NCBI GenBank assembly: GCA_026770575.1 | Contig: MU657229.1 | Coordinates: 1-64,000, forward strand | DNA length: 64,000 nucleotides | Reading direction: 5' to 3' | Origin: Pelagophyceae sp. CCMP2097 | Lineage: Eukaryota; Sar; Pelagophyceae | In this document: positions 43,706-54,682 of the stretch, piece by piece | Numbering within the stretch: position 1 is the stretch's first letter | How the letters are laid out: every line of letters starts with the position of its first letter | Notes under the pieces: model-generated | The model's input: the letters and a program-made list of their open reading frames with translations, nothing else | The model's database searches: none | Told to the model about the DNA's origin: nothing | Translations under genes and position numbers: made by a program

Positions 43706-45529
43706 TCACAGCAACAACATACCCGTCGCTTTCTGCGTCTCCGCGGCGACGGCGGTGGGCGGCGCGCGCGTTTGCGCCTTGGTGGGCCGCGTCGGGAGGC
43801 GGAGACCGCCCGAAGGCTGCATTGCCCACGGGGCTACGCCAGTGACCGTCGACGGCGGCGCGTCCCCGGACCCTGGCCGCCAGCCGCGCATGTCGCTGGC
43901 GAGCTGCGAGTTCGCGTTGGCCGCGTCGCCGGGCCGCGCCGCCGCCGCCGGATTGCCGCGGAGGTTTTCGGCCGTGGATTTGAAAGCAACGGAATCGAGC
44001 GACTCCAGCCGCTCCAAAACCAGTAGGCTCATTCTATTCACAGTCGGGTTCCAGTGCGGCTCGCCGTCGCGCAGCAGCGCCGGCAGCAAAGCCTCGCACG
44101 TGACCGCGGCGTGCGGGCGGACGCGCACCGCGAAGGCGTCCTTGCGCCAGACCTGACGCGAGGTATTCTGGCATTTGTACTTCAGACATGCTCGCTCCGT
44201 GATAACCTTTCGCGGACGGCGGCATCGGGTCGTCCCCAACAACCCCTCGCCTCATATGCCGCCCGCAGCGCCGCGGCGGTCCTGATTTGCCAGCCATCCT
44301 CCGACGCGGCGCCAGACGTGCAGTGCCCTCTCGATCAGCCGCCAATTCTCCGACCGGATGCACCTCTGCAGCCTGTCCAAAAACGGCGGGAATGCCAGCG
44401 CAAAGCCCTCGGTGTCCAACGCGTAGTCGGCCCGGCCCGGCGCGACGTCGTCGCTTTGAGGTGCAATGAGTACTGCCTCGAGCGCTCCCAAGAGCACAAT
44501 CTCCTTTGAAGTCGAGGCGGCGTCGACGCGCGGCCATGCGTCCAGGATGGCCAGCACGGCGGTGCCGCCGACGGCGGGGGCGACGCGCATGGCGGCGATG
44601 ATGCAAGCCTTAAATCATTGCAAGCGTCCATTCGCGAAATATTGGGANNNNNNNNNNNNNNNNNNNNCCCCCAGGAACACGGCCGCACCTCGAGCTCGCC
44701 GTGGTACGTGCCGACGATTGGCAGCTGGTCGCGCCATTCGGCAAACTCGTTTGGTTTGAAGAGAGGGCCTAACATAACTCGAGACGTCCAATCAATAGAC
44801 TCGAGATCAACCGCGAGGAGCCGGTGGCACTCTAGAGAGTGCATAAAGGGCACTCTCAAGAATGGAGCAAGCCTATAAACACCCTCATGCCTCATGCCTC
44901 ATGACCCTATAGAGCTCACCGAGGATCTTGAGGACGAGGTCTGCGACGGCGGCGCCGTCGTCGGCGGCGCCCTCTATGATGCACCGCAGCGCGGCCAGCA
45001 TCGGCGCCGCCACCCAGCGCCAGTTCGGCAGCCGCGCAAAGTCGAGGAGCCTGACAGGGCGAAGGTGGGCTTTGGGGATTCCCGTCAGCGGGCACGCACT
45101 CCTTGCCGAGCGCGAGGCGGAGCTGGCGCCGCCGCATCGGCGCGTGGCGGTAGAGCTCGACGAGGACCCATGCGATTCGCGGCCGCTCCGATTGCGGCGG
45201 GCACCTCTTCAGCCTGTGTGAAAGTCCGGTTCGACACGTGCGCCTCGTAAGAGCCTCTTAAGAGCAAAGAGAGCGCACCTTTGCAAGACGGCGTCGGCGG
45301 CGCCGGCGTCGACGAATTGCTCGACTTGCGTCGCGTGGCCGGCGTGCTTGCGGATGGCGTCGACGAGCGCGTTGAGTTCCGGCGTCGGAGGCCCAACGAG
45401 CCCTTCGTTCCAATTGCGCACGCGCCTCTCCGTGTCGCGGAACGCATCGGAACACCGCTGCACGCACGCCGAAAGTGCCCACTGCGGCCACGGCGCGGGC
45501 GAGTCCGCCGGGGCCACGGGGGCCTCCAT
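43706..45529 (-). CDS. PPP2R5: PP2A regulatory subunit B56 (PPP2R5)-like
   Basis: The ATG at 45529 opens MEAPVAPADSPAPWPQWALS. Exons give ELNALVDAIRKHAGHATQVE, VLVELYRHAPMRRRQLRLAL, LLDFARLPNWRWVAAPMLAA LRCIIEGAADD, ILDAWPRVDAASTSKEIVLL GALEAVL, PPFLDRLQRCIRSENWRLIE RALHVWRR and a last exon CEALLPALLRDGEPHWNPTV NRMSLLVLERLESLD. The series (YW-P-x-S-KE-LNELEE, QLAxCxSSxxFQVAERAL, FPxLxxxxxxHWNxTV) matches the B56 HEAT-like repeats. A 20-N gap at 44648-44667 interrupts one exon or intron. It targets PP2A to substrates. Stop at 43706. Confidence 0.75.
44648..44667. other. Assembly gap (20 Ns)
   Basis: A run of exactly 20 N within the B56-like gene. Flanking sequences both start or end with short GC-homopolymer-like context (GGG and CCCCC). 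True size is unknown. Confidence 0.99.
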
Positions 45530-45951
45530 ATCCACTGTGTGGCACACTGTACTAGGGCTGAGCTTAAGCTTGGCTCAGAGAAGTCTCTTTCAGCGATGGC
45601 GCGCCGAGCCGAAAGACGCCCATTTGAAGAGGCAGTGGGCGGGTGCGGCGCCTTCTAGAGGCGCACTGTTTGAGGGCTCCGTGACAGCACCGACGAAACC
45701 TGGAAATTTTCTCCGGGCGAGCCTCGAGGGCGCTTTGGGCCGACCGCCCGAGGTGCACCGGTGCCGAGCTCTCGGGAAAGGTCGGAGGCGCCTCGATCGC
45801 GAGGGAGGGCCCGCGGCGCCGATTTCGGCGAAGATATTCGAAACAGACGCGCGTCGTGTCGACTCTATAGTGAGAGGCCACCCCCCACGCCTCGCTCGGG
45901 TCGCAGTCGCCGCTCGGCTGCTTGAAGATCGGCGGCCTGGTATCCAGGGCC
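45530..45951. promoter_or_regulatory. Divergent promoter region of B56 and Tudor-SET genes
   Basis: About 420 bp between two start codons on opposite strands. No supported ORF. Two copies of AGGCGC(A/C)CTG-type short motifs are present, but no clear core promoter element was found. Confidence 0.4.
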
Positions 45952-48251
45952 ATGTCCCTCGAGGCGTCGTTCGAGGCGCCGGAGGCGGAGGCGGAGGCGG
46001 ACGTGCCAGAGGCCCCGGAGGCGGAGCTTTTACTAGAGCTGCTGTCGGCGAGCCCGCAGTGGCCTGCTGCGGGCGTCTCGTTCCTGCGGCGGCCTTCTAT
46101 CAAGCGGAGCACGGACTGGCGCCTGAACGAGCTGTTTAGCTGTTTACCCGTAGACTGCGCCTGGCCCGTGGCCGTCGCGGACATGCTCCATCTCGACGGC
46201 GCTATGCAGCGGAAATGCATCGAAAAATGGGAGCCTTTGGAAGATGGCGACGGCCAGGCTTTAGGTGCTTTTGGCGTCTTTACGCCTTGGGGGAAACGGC
46301 GCGTTTCCGAAGTCGGCTGGGGCGAGTTCATCGGAGACTCTTCCGATTTCGAGGAGCACGCAGCTCATTACGAAGCCGTCTTCCAAAACCACAAGGACCT
46401 CACGGCGGAACAAAAACTCTTAGCGTTGAATAGCATCGAGAAAGCACGGCAAGCTCTCCAGCCGGGCCACGTGACGACCGACGACGGCCGCCGCGGCAGA
46501 GCCGACGCCTCCAAACGCAAGCGCACCGCATCGCCGAGCGGCCCCGCGTCGAAGCGCGCGGTGAAGGGCCGCGACTGCAAGGTTGATAAGGCCGGCTGCA
46601 AAGTCGAGGAGCCCGGGCCCGTCGACTCCAAGGCATCGGCGGCGGCTGCTGCATCGGCGGCATCGCTGCCGTTTGAAGTCCGGGACCGCTGCTGGGCGAA
46701 ATTCGAGCTTTTCATGGGCCAGGAATGGTTCGGCGGCTACGTCGTCCGCGCTCGAACGGAGAAGCGTTACGACGTCGTCTTCGACGACGCGTGCATCATG
46801 CGCGACGTCGACCACGCCGTGCTGAAGCGCAAACCGCCTAAGACAAAAACCTTGAAGCTCGACGGGCCAAACGCGGCTGCTTTACTCGAGTTGGAGAAGT
46901 TTGAGATCAATTTTGATGACGACTTCGTTTTCGAGGAAGACGTCTTTGAAGACGCCGAGGCGCCCGTCGTCTCCACGGACGGCGAAGAGGCGGAAGAAGT
47001 CGCCGAAACGGACGACGGCGAATACGTCGACCTCCGGCTCAGTTTGAAGGACGCCATGCTGCTTCGAGACGCCCTCCCTTCGCGCCCCAAGCAGCAGACG
47101 CGCCACGTCTCGGCGCCGTTGTACGTCGAGTCAAAGGGCGTCTCCGCTCTCCGGCGCGGCTGGTGGGCCGCCGAGGACCCGCGGCGGTCGCAGCCGGGTG
47201 GTATTTTGGACGACTCCGTCTTCTCAAAGGGGCCGACTTTCCTCACCGAGCAAGGTTTCAAAAGGGTCCGAGACCAGATTCGACTCGTCCTCGAACTCCG
47301 AAACGACTCGTTTTTCCTGCGAAACACGTTCAGGGCGCCTCTGAGGGTCGAAGCCGTGCCAGACAGCGACGTGCGCACGGGGCTGCGAGGGCAGCGGCGC
47401 GCGGTGGCGACTCGAGGCCTTCAGAAATTGCAGCTCCTCGGCATCTACGGAGGCGCGCTGCTCCTCGAGGAGGAGCACAAAACCAGAGTCGACTCGCCGG
47501 GACTCCCGGGGGACTTGAGAAAAACCGTGTTTTCTGTGGGACCCTGGGGGGACTTGAGAAAAACCGTGGGACTTTCGAGGGACCGGATTGTGGGAGGGAT
47601 CCGCCCGGTGCGTCTCGCCGTCTCACCGCCGGGCCTCTAGGTTCGACCGCGCGCACCGGGGCTCGCAGCTGACGCTGCTGGAGCACGAGCGCTACACTTT
47701 TCAGTTTCTGCACGAGGGCGAAGTCCTCGTCGTCGACCCGCTGCGCACGGGCTCGGAGCTCCTCTTCAGCATCAACGACTTTCGGCTGGAGCCCAAGCCC
47801 GGCGCACAGAAGGAGGCCACGCGCCTCCGGCAGAACTGCGAGTTTGCCACGGTCATGGTTCGCGAGTCGCCGCGCCGGAATACAAGCCAACGAACCATCA
47901 AAGAGGGGCTCCTCTCCTGCCGCTCGTAGAGGGCCGCAAAGTCTGCCCGCAAAGGCCCCTTTCGACGCCTGAACAACAGGCTCGTACCCGCTCGTGGTGG
48001 TGGTGACGACGAGGGCGGTTCCGGCGGGCGACGAGTTGTTGGTCGACTACGGCGACGCATATTGGCGACGCTCCCCTCAGCTCGAGCGCATCCTGGAAGA
48101 CTTCCGCCCGCTCGCCGAGTCCGGCGTCAAGCGCAAGCTCGAACACCTCTGCGACGAGGCCCTCCGCAAGAGGCAGGCCGGCGAAGAGGCGGAGCCGGAG
48201 GCGCCGGCGCTTTTGGGAGCGCCGGTGCACCTCGACGTCACAAACATTTAA
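45952..48251 (+). CDS. Tudor-SET histone-methyltransferase-like protein
   Basis: The ATG at 45952 opens MSLEASFEAPEAEAEADVPE. The middle holds a basic KRKRTASPSGPASKRAVKG stretch (nuclear localisation) and a Tudor-like fold (VRDRCWAKFELFMGQEWFGG, YDVVFDDACIMRDVDHAVLK), then acidic regions. The SET domain starts at RGLQKLQLLGIYGGALLLEE. A GT-AG intron (about 47485-47640, containing a repeated GGGGGACTTGAGAAAAACCG) follows, then YTFQFLHEGEVLVVDPL, LRQNCEFATVMV (NHSC region, here with NC only), and a last exon with VTTRAVPAGDELLVDYGDAY W. The ELLVDYG motif supplies the cofactor and substrate Tyr. The usual post-SET Cys cluster is not seen. Nuclear lysine methyltransferase role inferred. Confidence 0.75.
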
Positions 48252-48481
48252 AGAAGCTCCCCGGCCCAAGGCAGCGAGGCTCGGCCGACAGAGGCACGAT
48301 TACGTGACGAGATCTCGGCGGGCCGGCTTCCCTCGGGCGGGCTGTGGAGACGATACATAAGTAAAAGTCTTTTGAGTCGACGTCGTCGCACGTCAAGCCC
48401 CGCGAGCCGTGCCCGCAAGTGCTGGCCGTCGGAGCCTGAGCATGCTCGACAGCGCTGGCGGGGTCCTTTCGAGGCGGCTGC

Positions 48482-50314
48482 TCATCGTCGGTGCGCGTCG
48501 CGGCTCCGGGAGCGTCGGTGCCTCTCGTCGTACGACCGCTCGTCGCGCGGGCGGTCTTCCCGCGACCGGTCTTCCTGCGACCGGTCGTCGCGTGGCCGGT
48601 CGTCGCGCGGGCGGTCGCGGGACCTTTGGTGCGACCGGTGCGACTGGTCGCGGGACCTGTCGTGCGACCGGTGCGACTTGTGCTTGCGGTGGTGCCGCCG
48701 CTTGCCGTCGGAGTCTGAGGCCGAAGACTCGGAGTCGTCCGACGACCGCCGCCGCCTTGAATGTTTTCTGCGGTGGTGGTCGCGGCTCCGCTTGGCAGTG
48801 CGGTCCTTGCCGCCGTCGGCCGCCGCGCCGCGCGGCTGCGCGGCGTCGCCGCCGTCGTCGGCGAGGTCCTCGGGGTCCTCCGGTCGCCGAATCATGCCGA
48901 GCCTATGGCCTTGTCGTGGAGCACCCGAGGTGTAACAACAACAAAGAGGGGCCTCACTTGAGGGTGGCCTTTGAGCCGTCGTGGGCAAAGGAGACTTGGT
49001 ACTGCGGGAGCGTGCCCTCTGGCGCGCCGTCGTACGGTTGCAGCACGGAAAGGATCTTCGCGTCGCATCGCCATATCAACTCCGGCGCTTCGCCAATGTC
49101 GTCGTCGTCGTATTCGGCGTCGGTGCGGCAGAAGAGCGCTCGAGGCGGCACGACGAGGAATCCGGTGGCGCCTTGGAAAAGTTTCAAAAAACCGGATTTC
49201 AAAAGGCCGGCGTTGAAGCGGCCGCGCCGAGAAATCTGCCGCAGCTGGCCGAGGCGCTGCCGGATGCGCGTCGATGATCGCGCGTCCAGCGCCGGGAAGG
49301 GCACTTGGTACGTTTCGGGGTCGGTGAGAAGCGACGCGATCCAGTCGCCGAACGCGACTTCGCCGCGCTGCGCCTTGTTCGTGCCCGGCATGAACAATTC
49401 CAAATCGTCGCAGTACGGCCCGAGCCACTTCCAGAGCAGGCCCGGCGGCGCGCCGAAGCGGACGTACAAAGCGCCCAAGGCGCGTATGAAAATCGAGTCC
49501 GGGTGCTCGAGCAAATCCTACGACGCGCCTCGTTGGACGAGTGCTCCTTGTTCGACGGCACTTCCGCATGCTTGCACGGCATCGTCGGAAGACGCACGGT
49601 GACTTGGCCCTCTGTCAACTGGAGCTTGAAGAGCTTCAAGAGGAGGCAAAACGCTGTCGATGGGATCTTGTAAAGCCTGCGTCAAGGTGTTGGAACACCG
49701 AGGGCGAGGCGTCAAGGTGTTGGAACACCGAGGGCGAGGAACACCGAGGACGTACCCGCGTTTGTTATTGCCCCTGTGCATCCAGGGCTCCACAGTCACC
49801 ACCTTCTCGTAGACAATGTCCACCACTTTGCCCACCGTCTTGAAGACGTAGAGGCAGCGGTAGTACTCGCTGCGCTCGATGCGCTGGTGCAGCTCCTCTG
49901 GGAGGTTGAACCTTGTGGAAAGCGAACGTGGCGCGACCGAGGGAGACATTCGAGCCCGCCCGGACACCATCTTCGCCAGACGCACTTTTCCACGTCCGGC
50001 CCCTCGAAGAGGAAGACCTTGCCGTCGGCCTGTTTTCCAGGACGGTGGGCCGATGGTTTTTCAAAAGAAAGCAAAGCAAGGTTCGGGACGCGATGCTGCG
50101 GCCGTCGAACGAAAAAGCGGGCGGACCTCGGTCAGGTCCTGCGACACCTACGGTGGAAGGGCGTGGGCGCCGCACTTCGCTCCTTCGGCGCTCCGAGGAG
50201 CGTCTGGTGGCAGAGTCGGGGCGCATTCAACGAGCTCACGTTCTTCGGCAGTTTATCCGAGTAGACGCGCGGCCGCAACGGCACGCCGAGCGGGCCCGTG
50301 TCCGTGAAGCCCAT
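48482..50314 (-). CDS. PRP38: PRP38-family pre-mRNA splicing factor with RS tail
   Basis: A likely first exon from the ATG at 50314 gives MGFTDTGPLGVPLRPRVYSD KLPKN with a GTGAGC donor; its link to the next exon is unresolved. The core exons then give FNLPEELHQRIERSEYYRCL YVFKTVGKVVDIVYEKV VTVEPWMHRG, PSTAFCLLLKLFKLQLTEGQ VT joined (GTGCGT donor, CGTAG acceptor) to DLLEHPDSIFIRALGALYVR F, PPGLLWKWLGPYCDDLEL, VAFGDWIASLLTD and IRQRL. This is the PRP38 order: VDEIY, VEPW, STAFCLL, DSPYIRALGFLYLRY. The C-terminus is Arg/Ser/Asp-rich (RSRD repeats), as in PRP38B. It is needed for spliceosome B-complex activation. One intron carries a 30-bp tandem duplication at about 49679-49738. Confidence 0.85.
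49679..49738. repeat. 30-bp tandem duplication in a PRP38 intron
   Basis: Two exact copies of a 30-bp unit (GCGTCAAGGTGTTGGAACAC then CGAGGGCGAG), followed by a partial AACACCGAGGA. A related GGAACACCGAGGA occurs at about 63778-63790. Confidence 0.9.
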
Positions 50315-50557
50315 GCCGCCGATAGAGCGGGTGGCTTGGCCGCCTCGGAATCCTCTTCTTCGACCCGTCCGATCCCGTCCCCGACGGCGGCGTACTACGC
50401 GTCACGGTCCGGGCCGGCGTTTCGGCGAAGCCATTTTTCGGCGACATCCAGGAGCTGCGGCCAGTTCACCAGTCCTGAAGGCCAGGCCTCGTCCCCAGGG
50501 GGGAGGCCAAGCGCTCCCCTGCTCTCTTCCTATAGTCGCCGGTCCCCTTCAAAATTG

Positions 50558-53500
50558 TTATAGGCTGAAGCGGTCTTCCGCCTCTCCTGGCGAGTCTCTC
50601 AGACCTGACAGTCGATCTTCTCCTTCCCCTTTGCTCTCGTCGGCGTCGTAGACGGCCGCCTTGCTCTCGTCGCCCGTCACGTAGACGGGCGCCGACCGCG
50701 GCGCGGCGCGGTGTTTCCGCAGCAGGGTCGCGGCGGCTCGGGCGACGGCGGCGAAGTGGCGGGGTTGTCTGGAGAAGTCGCCGTTGCTCGACGCCGCCGA
50801 CGAGGAGCGGTACGACGGCGTCGCCGAAGACCGGTAGGACGGTGAAGCGGAGGAGCGGTACGACGCCGCGGACCGATATGACGGCGCGGAGTACGAGGGC
50901 GTTGAGGGACGGTACGAAGGCGAGCGGTACGACCTCGCGGACCGCGTGCTGCGCGAGCGGAGCTCGGGCGATTTCGGCGCGTCCTTGAAAATGCGCGCAG
51001 CGAGCTCGGTCTCGTCTTCGTCTCCCGGCTCAGTCACAATGCAACCGTTGTTCGTCCGCTCCAAAACCCGTTGGCGCATGGCCGCCAAAACCTCCGGCAG
51101 AGTGAAGAAGACATCGAGCAAAGCGTCCCTTTGGACTCTAAAGAAGGTGCACCTCGTCCGCGCGGTGACGGTGACGAGAGACGTCGGGTATAATCCGAGC
51201 ACGGCAAACTCGCCGCACGAGGACCCGGGCCGCATGATTCGAGTGTGCTGGCCGACGCCGTCGTTCTTCTCCTCTAAACAGGTCATGTCGCAATACCCCG
51301 AGTCCAAGATGAAGAAGGAAGACGTGAGTACGCCGTGCTGGATGACCGTCTCGCCCGGCGCGGCGTGCAAGTCGCGGATGACGAGAAGGACCTTTGACAT
51401 CGCGCCCTGCGGGAGCAAGTCGAACATGGGGTGCCTGGTCACGTGGGGTGAGAGGAGAACGTAGGAGACCTCGTCCTGCAACGTCGGGTTGAGGTTGGAA
51501 AGGATCTCCCTCTCGTTCAACGCCGTCTTCGCGAGCCAGTACGACTTGAAGTACGTGCGCACTCTCCTTCGTAAATCATAATCTAAATTGTGGTGGCGAA
51601 GCCAGAGAGAGACCTCGTCCATCTTTTCATAAAACTTTTCCGCCTAGAGATTTTTTCGTAAAACTTTCATAAAACTCATGCATTTCAAGGCACCTTGGTG
51701 TCGCGCTGCGTCACGATCGAGGCCACTGATGCCACGATGTAGGAATAAAACGTCACCCCGAAGAACATGGCGATGATTGCAAAGGCCCTTTCCGTGTCGG
51801 ATGCCGGGTTGACGTCTCCAAAGCCGACTGTGGACATGGTCGTGACGGCCCAATAGAAGGCGACTAAGTACTGCGACTGCCACTTCCAGTGATGCGCAGC
51901 GTTCGGGTCGTCCGTGTCATTCCGCGACTCGTCGATCGGGTGGTAGTTGCGGAACCAATTATCGCCACTCAATGCCATGGTGCAGGCGAGCAAATGAGCG
52001 ATCAAGAAGGAGACGGTCACCATGGAGGCGATCTTCAGGACAAAACGAGAGAGCGTCGAGACGAGGAAGTTCTCCACCAGCTCCTCGAGCTGCGAGTTGA
52101 GCTTGAAGATGGCAGAGAGTTTGAGCATCTTGAACACTTTTAAGGTCCTGCCGATCTTCAAAAGTTTCAAGGTCCGTAGGCTGGAACCGCTCTTCGAGTC
52201 GTTGTAAAAGACCATGAGGATGGGCGGGCAGGTGGAGACAAAGTCGATGAAGAACCAACTGGATAAGTACCTGGAGAGGATGGCCCAAAAGTCGACAACT
52301 GTCGTCGAATCGCTCTTGGACCCGTCGTCCGCCGTCCCCACGACGTACCCCAGCCGGCACTGCACGCCAATGTCCCAGACGAAGATGCAATCTAAGAGGC
52401 GGTCGCAGAGCCACATGCCGCTCAAGGGCCGCGGGTCGCCCATAAACGCCAGCTGCAAGGGCAGCACCAAAAGAATAAAACCTAAAGACGCCGCCACGGC
52501 GAGCGTCCACGCAATCGCAAACGACGACGCCGGGTCGATCACGATGCGCTGCAGCAGGCGCTCGCGCTGCGAAGGGGGGGGGTGCGCCACGTGATGCAGC
52601 ACCTAAACGAAATGGCGTGGCGGCGGGGGAAAGGCCCCTCGGGGGAGCACACTCCAACATCGAGCCCCTGCCTCTCATCCTCAAAGCACCCCCTGCACCG
52701 GCACTCGACGTCTTCCGGCGTCTGCGGCGCACCTTCCACCGCTGAAAGGCCCAGTTCATTCTGCCAGAGGTAAATCGGAGCATAGCTTCTTGAACCAGCG
52801 CAATCGTCCTCTTCTGCGACGAAGTCGTGTGGCCCTTGCCCCGCAAAGGCGTCGTCTTGTCGTACTCCAAAATGGCGCTGAAAGACAGGCCCACGACGAG
52901 AGCGAGAGGGACGTGCAGATCTTTGCGGCTGCGGCCTTTGCAATTCGGCGACGGCGGCGGATCGCGCGGCGAGGCGAAAGAGCGCTCCGAACTCGGAGGG
53001 ACGGAAGCCGCGCCGCGGCCGACGAGGAGCGTCGGGCGGAGCCGCGTCGATGCCTTTCGCTGGGGCGACGACGCGGAGCGCAGCGGCGGCGTGCGAGGCG
53101 TCGGCACCGAAGACGAAGCGCCGGCGTCCGCTTCAAAGCCGTGCGCGGAGCTCGCGCCAACCGCGGAGCTCGCGCCAACCGCGGAGCTCGCGCCAACCGC
53201 GGAGCTCGCGCCAACCGCGGAGCTCGCGCCAACCGCGGAGCTCGCGCCAACCGCGGAGCTCGCGCCAACCGCGTCGCCGCGCCGCGAGCCGTTCGACTCG
53301 GTGGGCACGTCGCTGGGTAGCCAGAAGTCGCGCAGCGGCTCGTCGGCGAAGCGCGTCTGCGTCGGAGTGCGCCGAGTCCGCGCCGGCGCGTCCGCGTCGG
53401 CGAAGCGCGTCGGCGCGTCGACTTGCGCCGCGGCGTCGCCGGCGCGAACCTCTAGAATCCGCGGCTCTAAAATGCGCGGCTCGAACGTGCGCGGCAACGC

Positions 53501-53980
53501 GCGCGGCGATGTGCCGCCGCCGAGCGCGCGCGGCTCTTGAGCATCGTCGCTGGATCGCGGCTCGAGCGCGGGGGACTCGACCGTGGGCGACAAAATGCGC
53601 GGCTCAACTTGCCTTCGCGGCTCGCTCTGCGCTCTTGAGAGCGGCTTGTCGGAAGAAGCGTCCCGGAGCGTGTCCAAACTGCGCCGGTCGAATTGCGGCC
53701 CGCGGTACGCAGCCGTGCGTACATTGTCGAGGGTGCGGCGGTCTGCGCGGAGCTGGATTTCTGCGATACCCAAAGCGACCCGCGTGCGGTGTAAGATGAC
53801 GAGGCACCGGTCATACGAGCGCAGCTGCGCGTCCAACCGAGAAGTCTCGGACCTTAGCGGACCGCCGTGGCACAGCTCGCCGCCGCGGCTCAGGGCCGCC
53901 GCCATCGCGGCGGTGTGCGACGCGACCACGCTCTCGAGCAACGCCGCCAGGGCGTCGCCCGGGCCCGCATACTCGGCCAT
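50558..53980 (-). CDS. Voltage-gated K+ channel with cyclic-nucleotide-binding domain (EAG/HCN-like)
   Basis: The ATG at 53980 opens MAEYAGPGDALAALLESVVA. A long disordered N-region with seven perfect VGASSA repeats leads to MNWAFQRWK, where a GT-AG intron joins VLHHVAHPPPSQRERLLQRI. Six membrane helices follow: S1 AIAWTLAVAASLGFILLVLP, S4 LRTLKLLKIGRTLKVFKMLK, pore FYWAVTTMSTVGFGDVNP (GFGD selectivity filter, so K+ selective), S6 AIIAMFFGVTFYSYIVASVA. An intron at about 51640-51690 joins RDTK to AEKFYEKMDEVSLWLRHHNL. The C-linker and cNMP-binding fold (PGETVIQHGVLTSSFFIL, GSSCGEFAVLG, FRVQRDALLDVF) follow. The CNBD lacks an obvious RxxA phosphate-binding pair after GEFAVLG, so ligand binding may be lost. 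The tail has SYRS repeats. Confidence 0.9.
53144..53269. repeat. 18-bp x 7 perfect minisatellite (coding)
   Basis: Seven copies of CGCGGAGCTCGCGCCAAC, essentially perfect, encode VGASSA repeats on the minus strand in the channel N-region. High identity suggests recent expansion. Confidence 0.95.
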
Positions 53981-54682
53981 CCTTAGCGCCGCCGACGATG
54001 CCGACGGGGGCGCCGGGTCGCCGCCGAAGTGTCGGGCGCGGGGCGCCGCAAGAGCGGACCTTTAACCGAAGTTCCGAACACGGCCGGGAATTGGCCGGGT
54101 CGGACTCTTCGAGTCCGGCGCTTTCGCCGCGCGCCTCCGGGCGCCGCCACGCACTACAAACGGGCGGGCCCCACCGCCGCGCGCCGGATTTGCGCCTTGC
54201 GCGGCCTTGCGCGCGCTGCGCTTCAGCTCGGCGCTTTCGAGGTCCGACGAGGACACTTTCAAGTTTCAGGCGCCAAAGTTTCGAAGAGGGCAGATGAAGT
54301 CTGCTCAGATTGCCACATCAAAGCACAATCAAAGTGATGGAGGAAACCTCGGCATCGGGGGCGCTGTGCGTGCTCCGACCAAGGCGCGTACCACCTCGGC
54401 TTGGACGTCTCGAGCCCAACGTGGGCGTCGGGCCGACGCATATCAAGAAGTCGCATATAATTTTCCGGCGAAATTTTGCGGCACGAATCCTCCGCGACCC
54501 TGACGACGTGCAATCTCTGAGAGCGGAAATCGACGTCGTGAAGCTCTCGCGCGCCGCCGCGCCGCGCCTGCGGGGGGCGCGCGGGGGAGGCTCGCGGGGA
54601 GCGCTTATAAAGGGCCCCACCGCGGCGCGGCGTTTTCGTCGAGTCGCGGGTTTGCATCTCGGGTTTCCGGCGCCGCGACACG
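53981..54682. promoter_or_regulatory. Divergent promoter region with TATA box for the trehalose gene
   Basis: About 700 bp between the channel (-) and trehalose (+) start codons. A TATAAAGG match lies at 54606-54613, about 70 bp before the trehalose ATG. A minus-strand open stretch at 54259-54717 was not accepted as a gene. Confidence 0.45.

Noticed and set aside
48409..49602. Plus-strand ORF of about 400 aa
   Set aside because: It is the antisense shadow of the PRP38 RS-rich tail; the minus strand carries recognisable PRP38 motifs.
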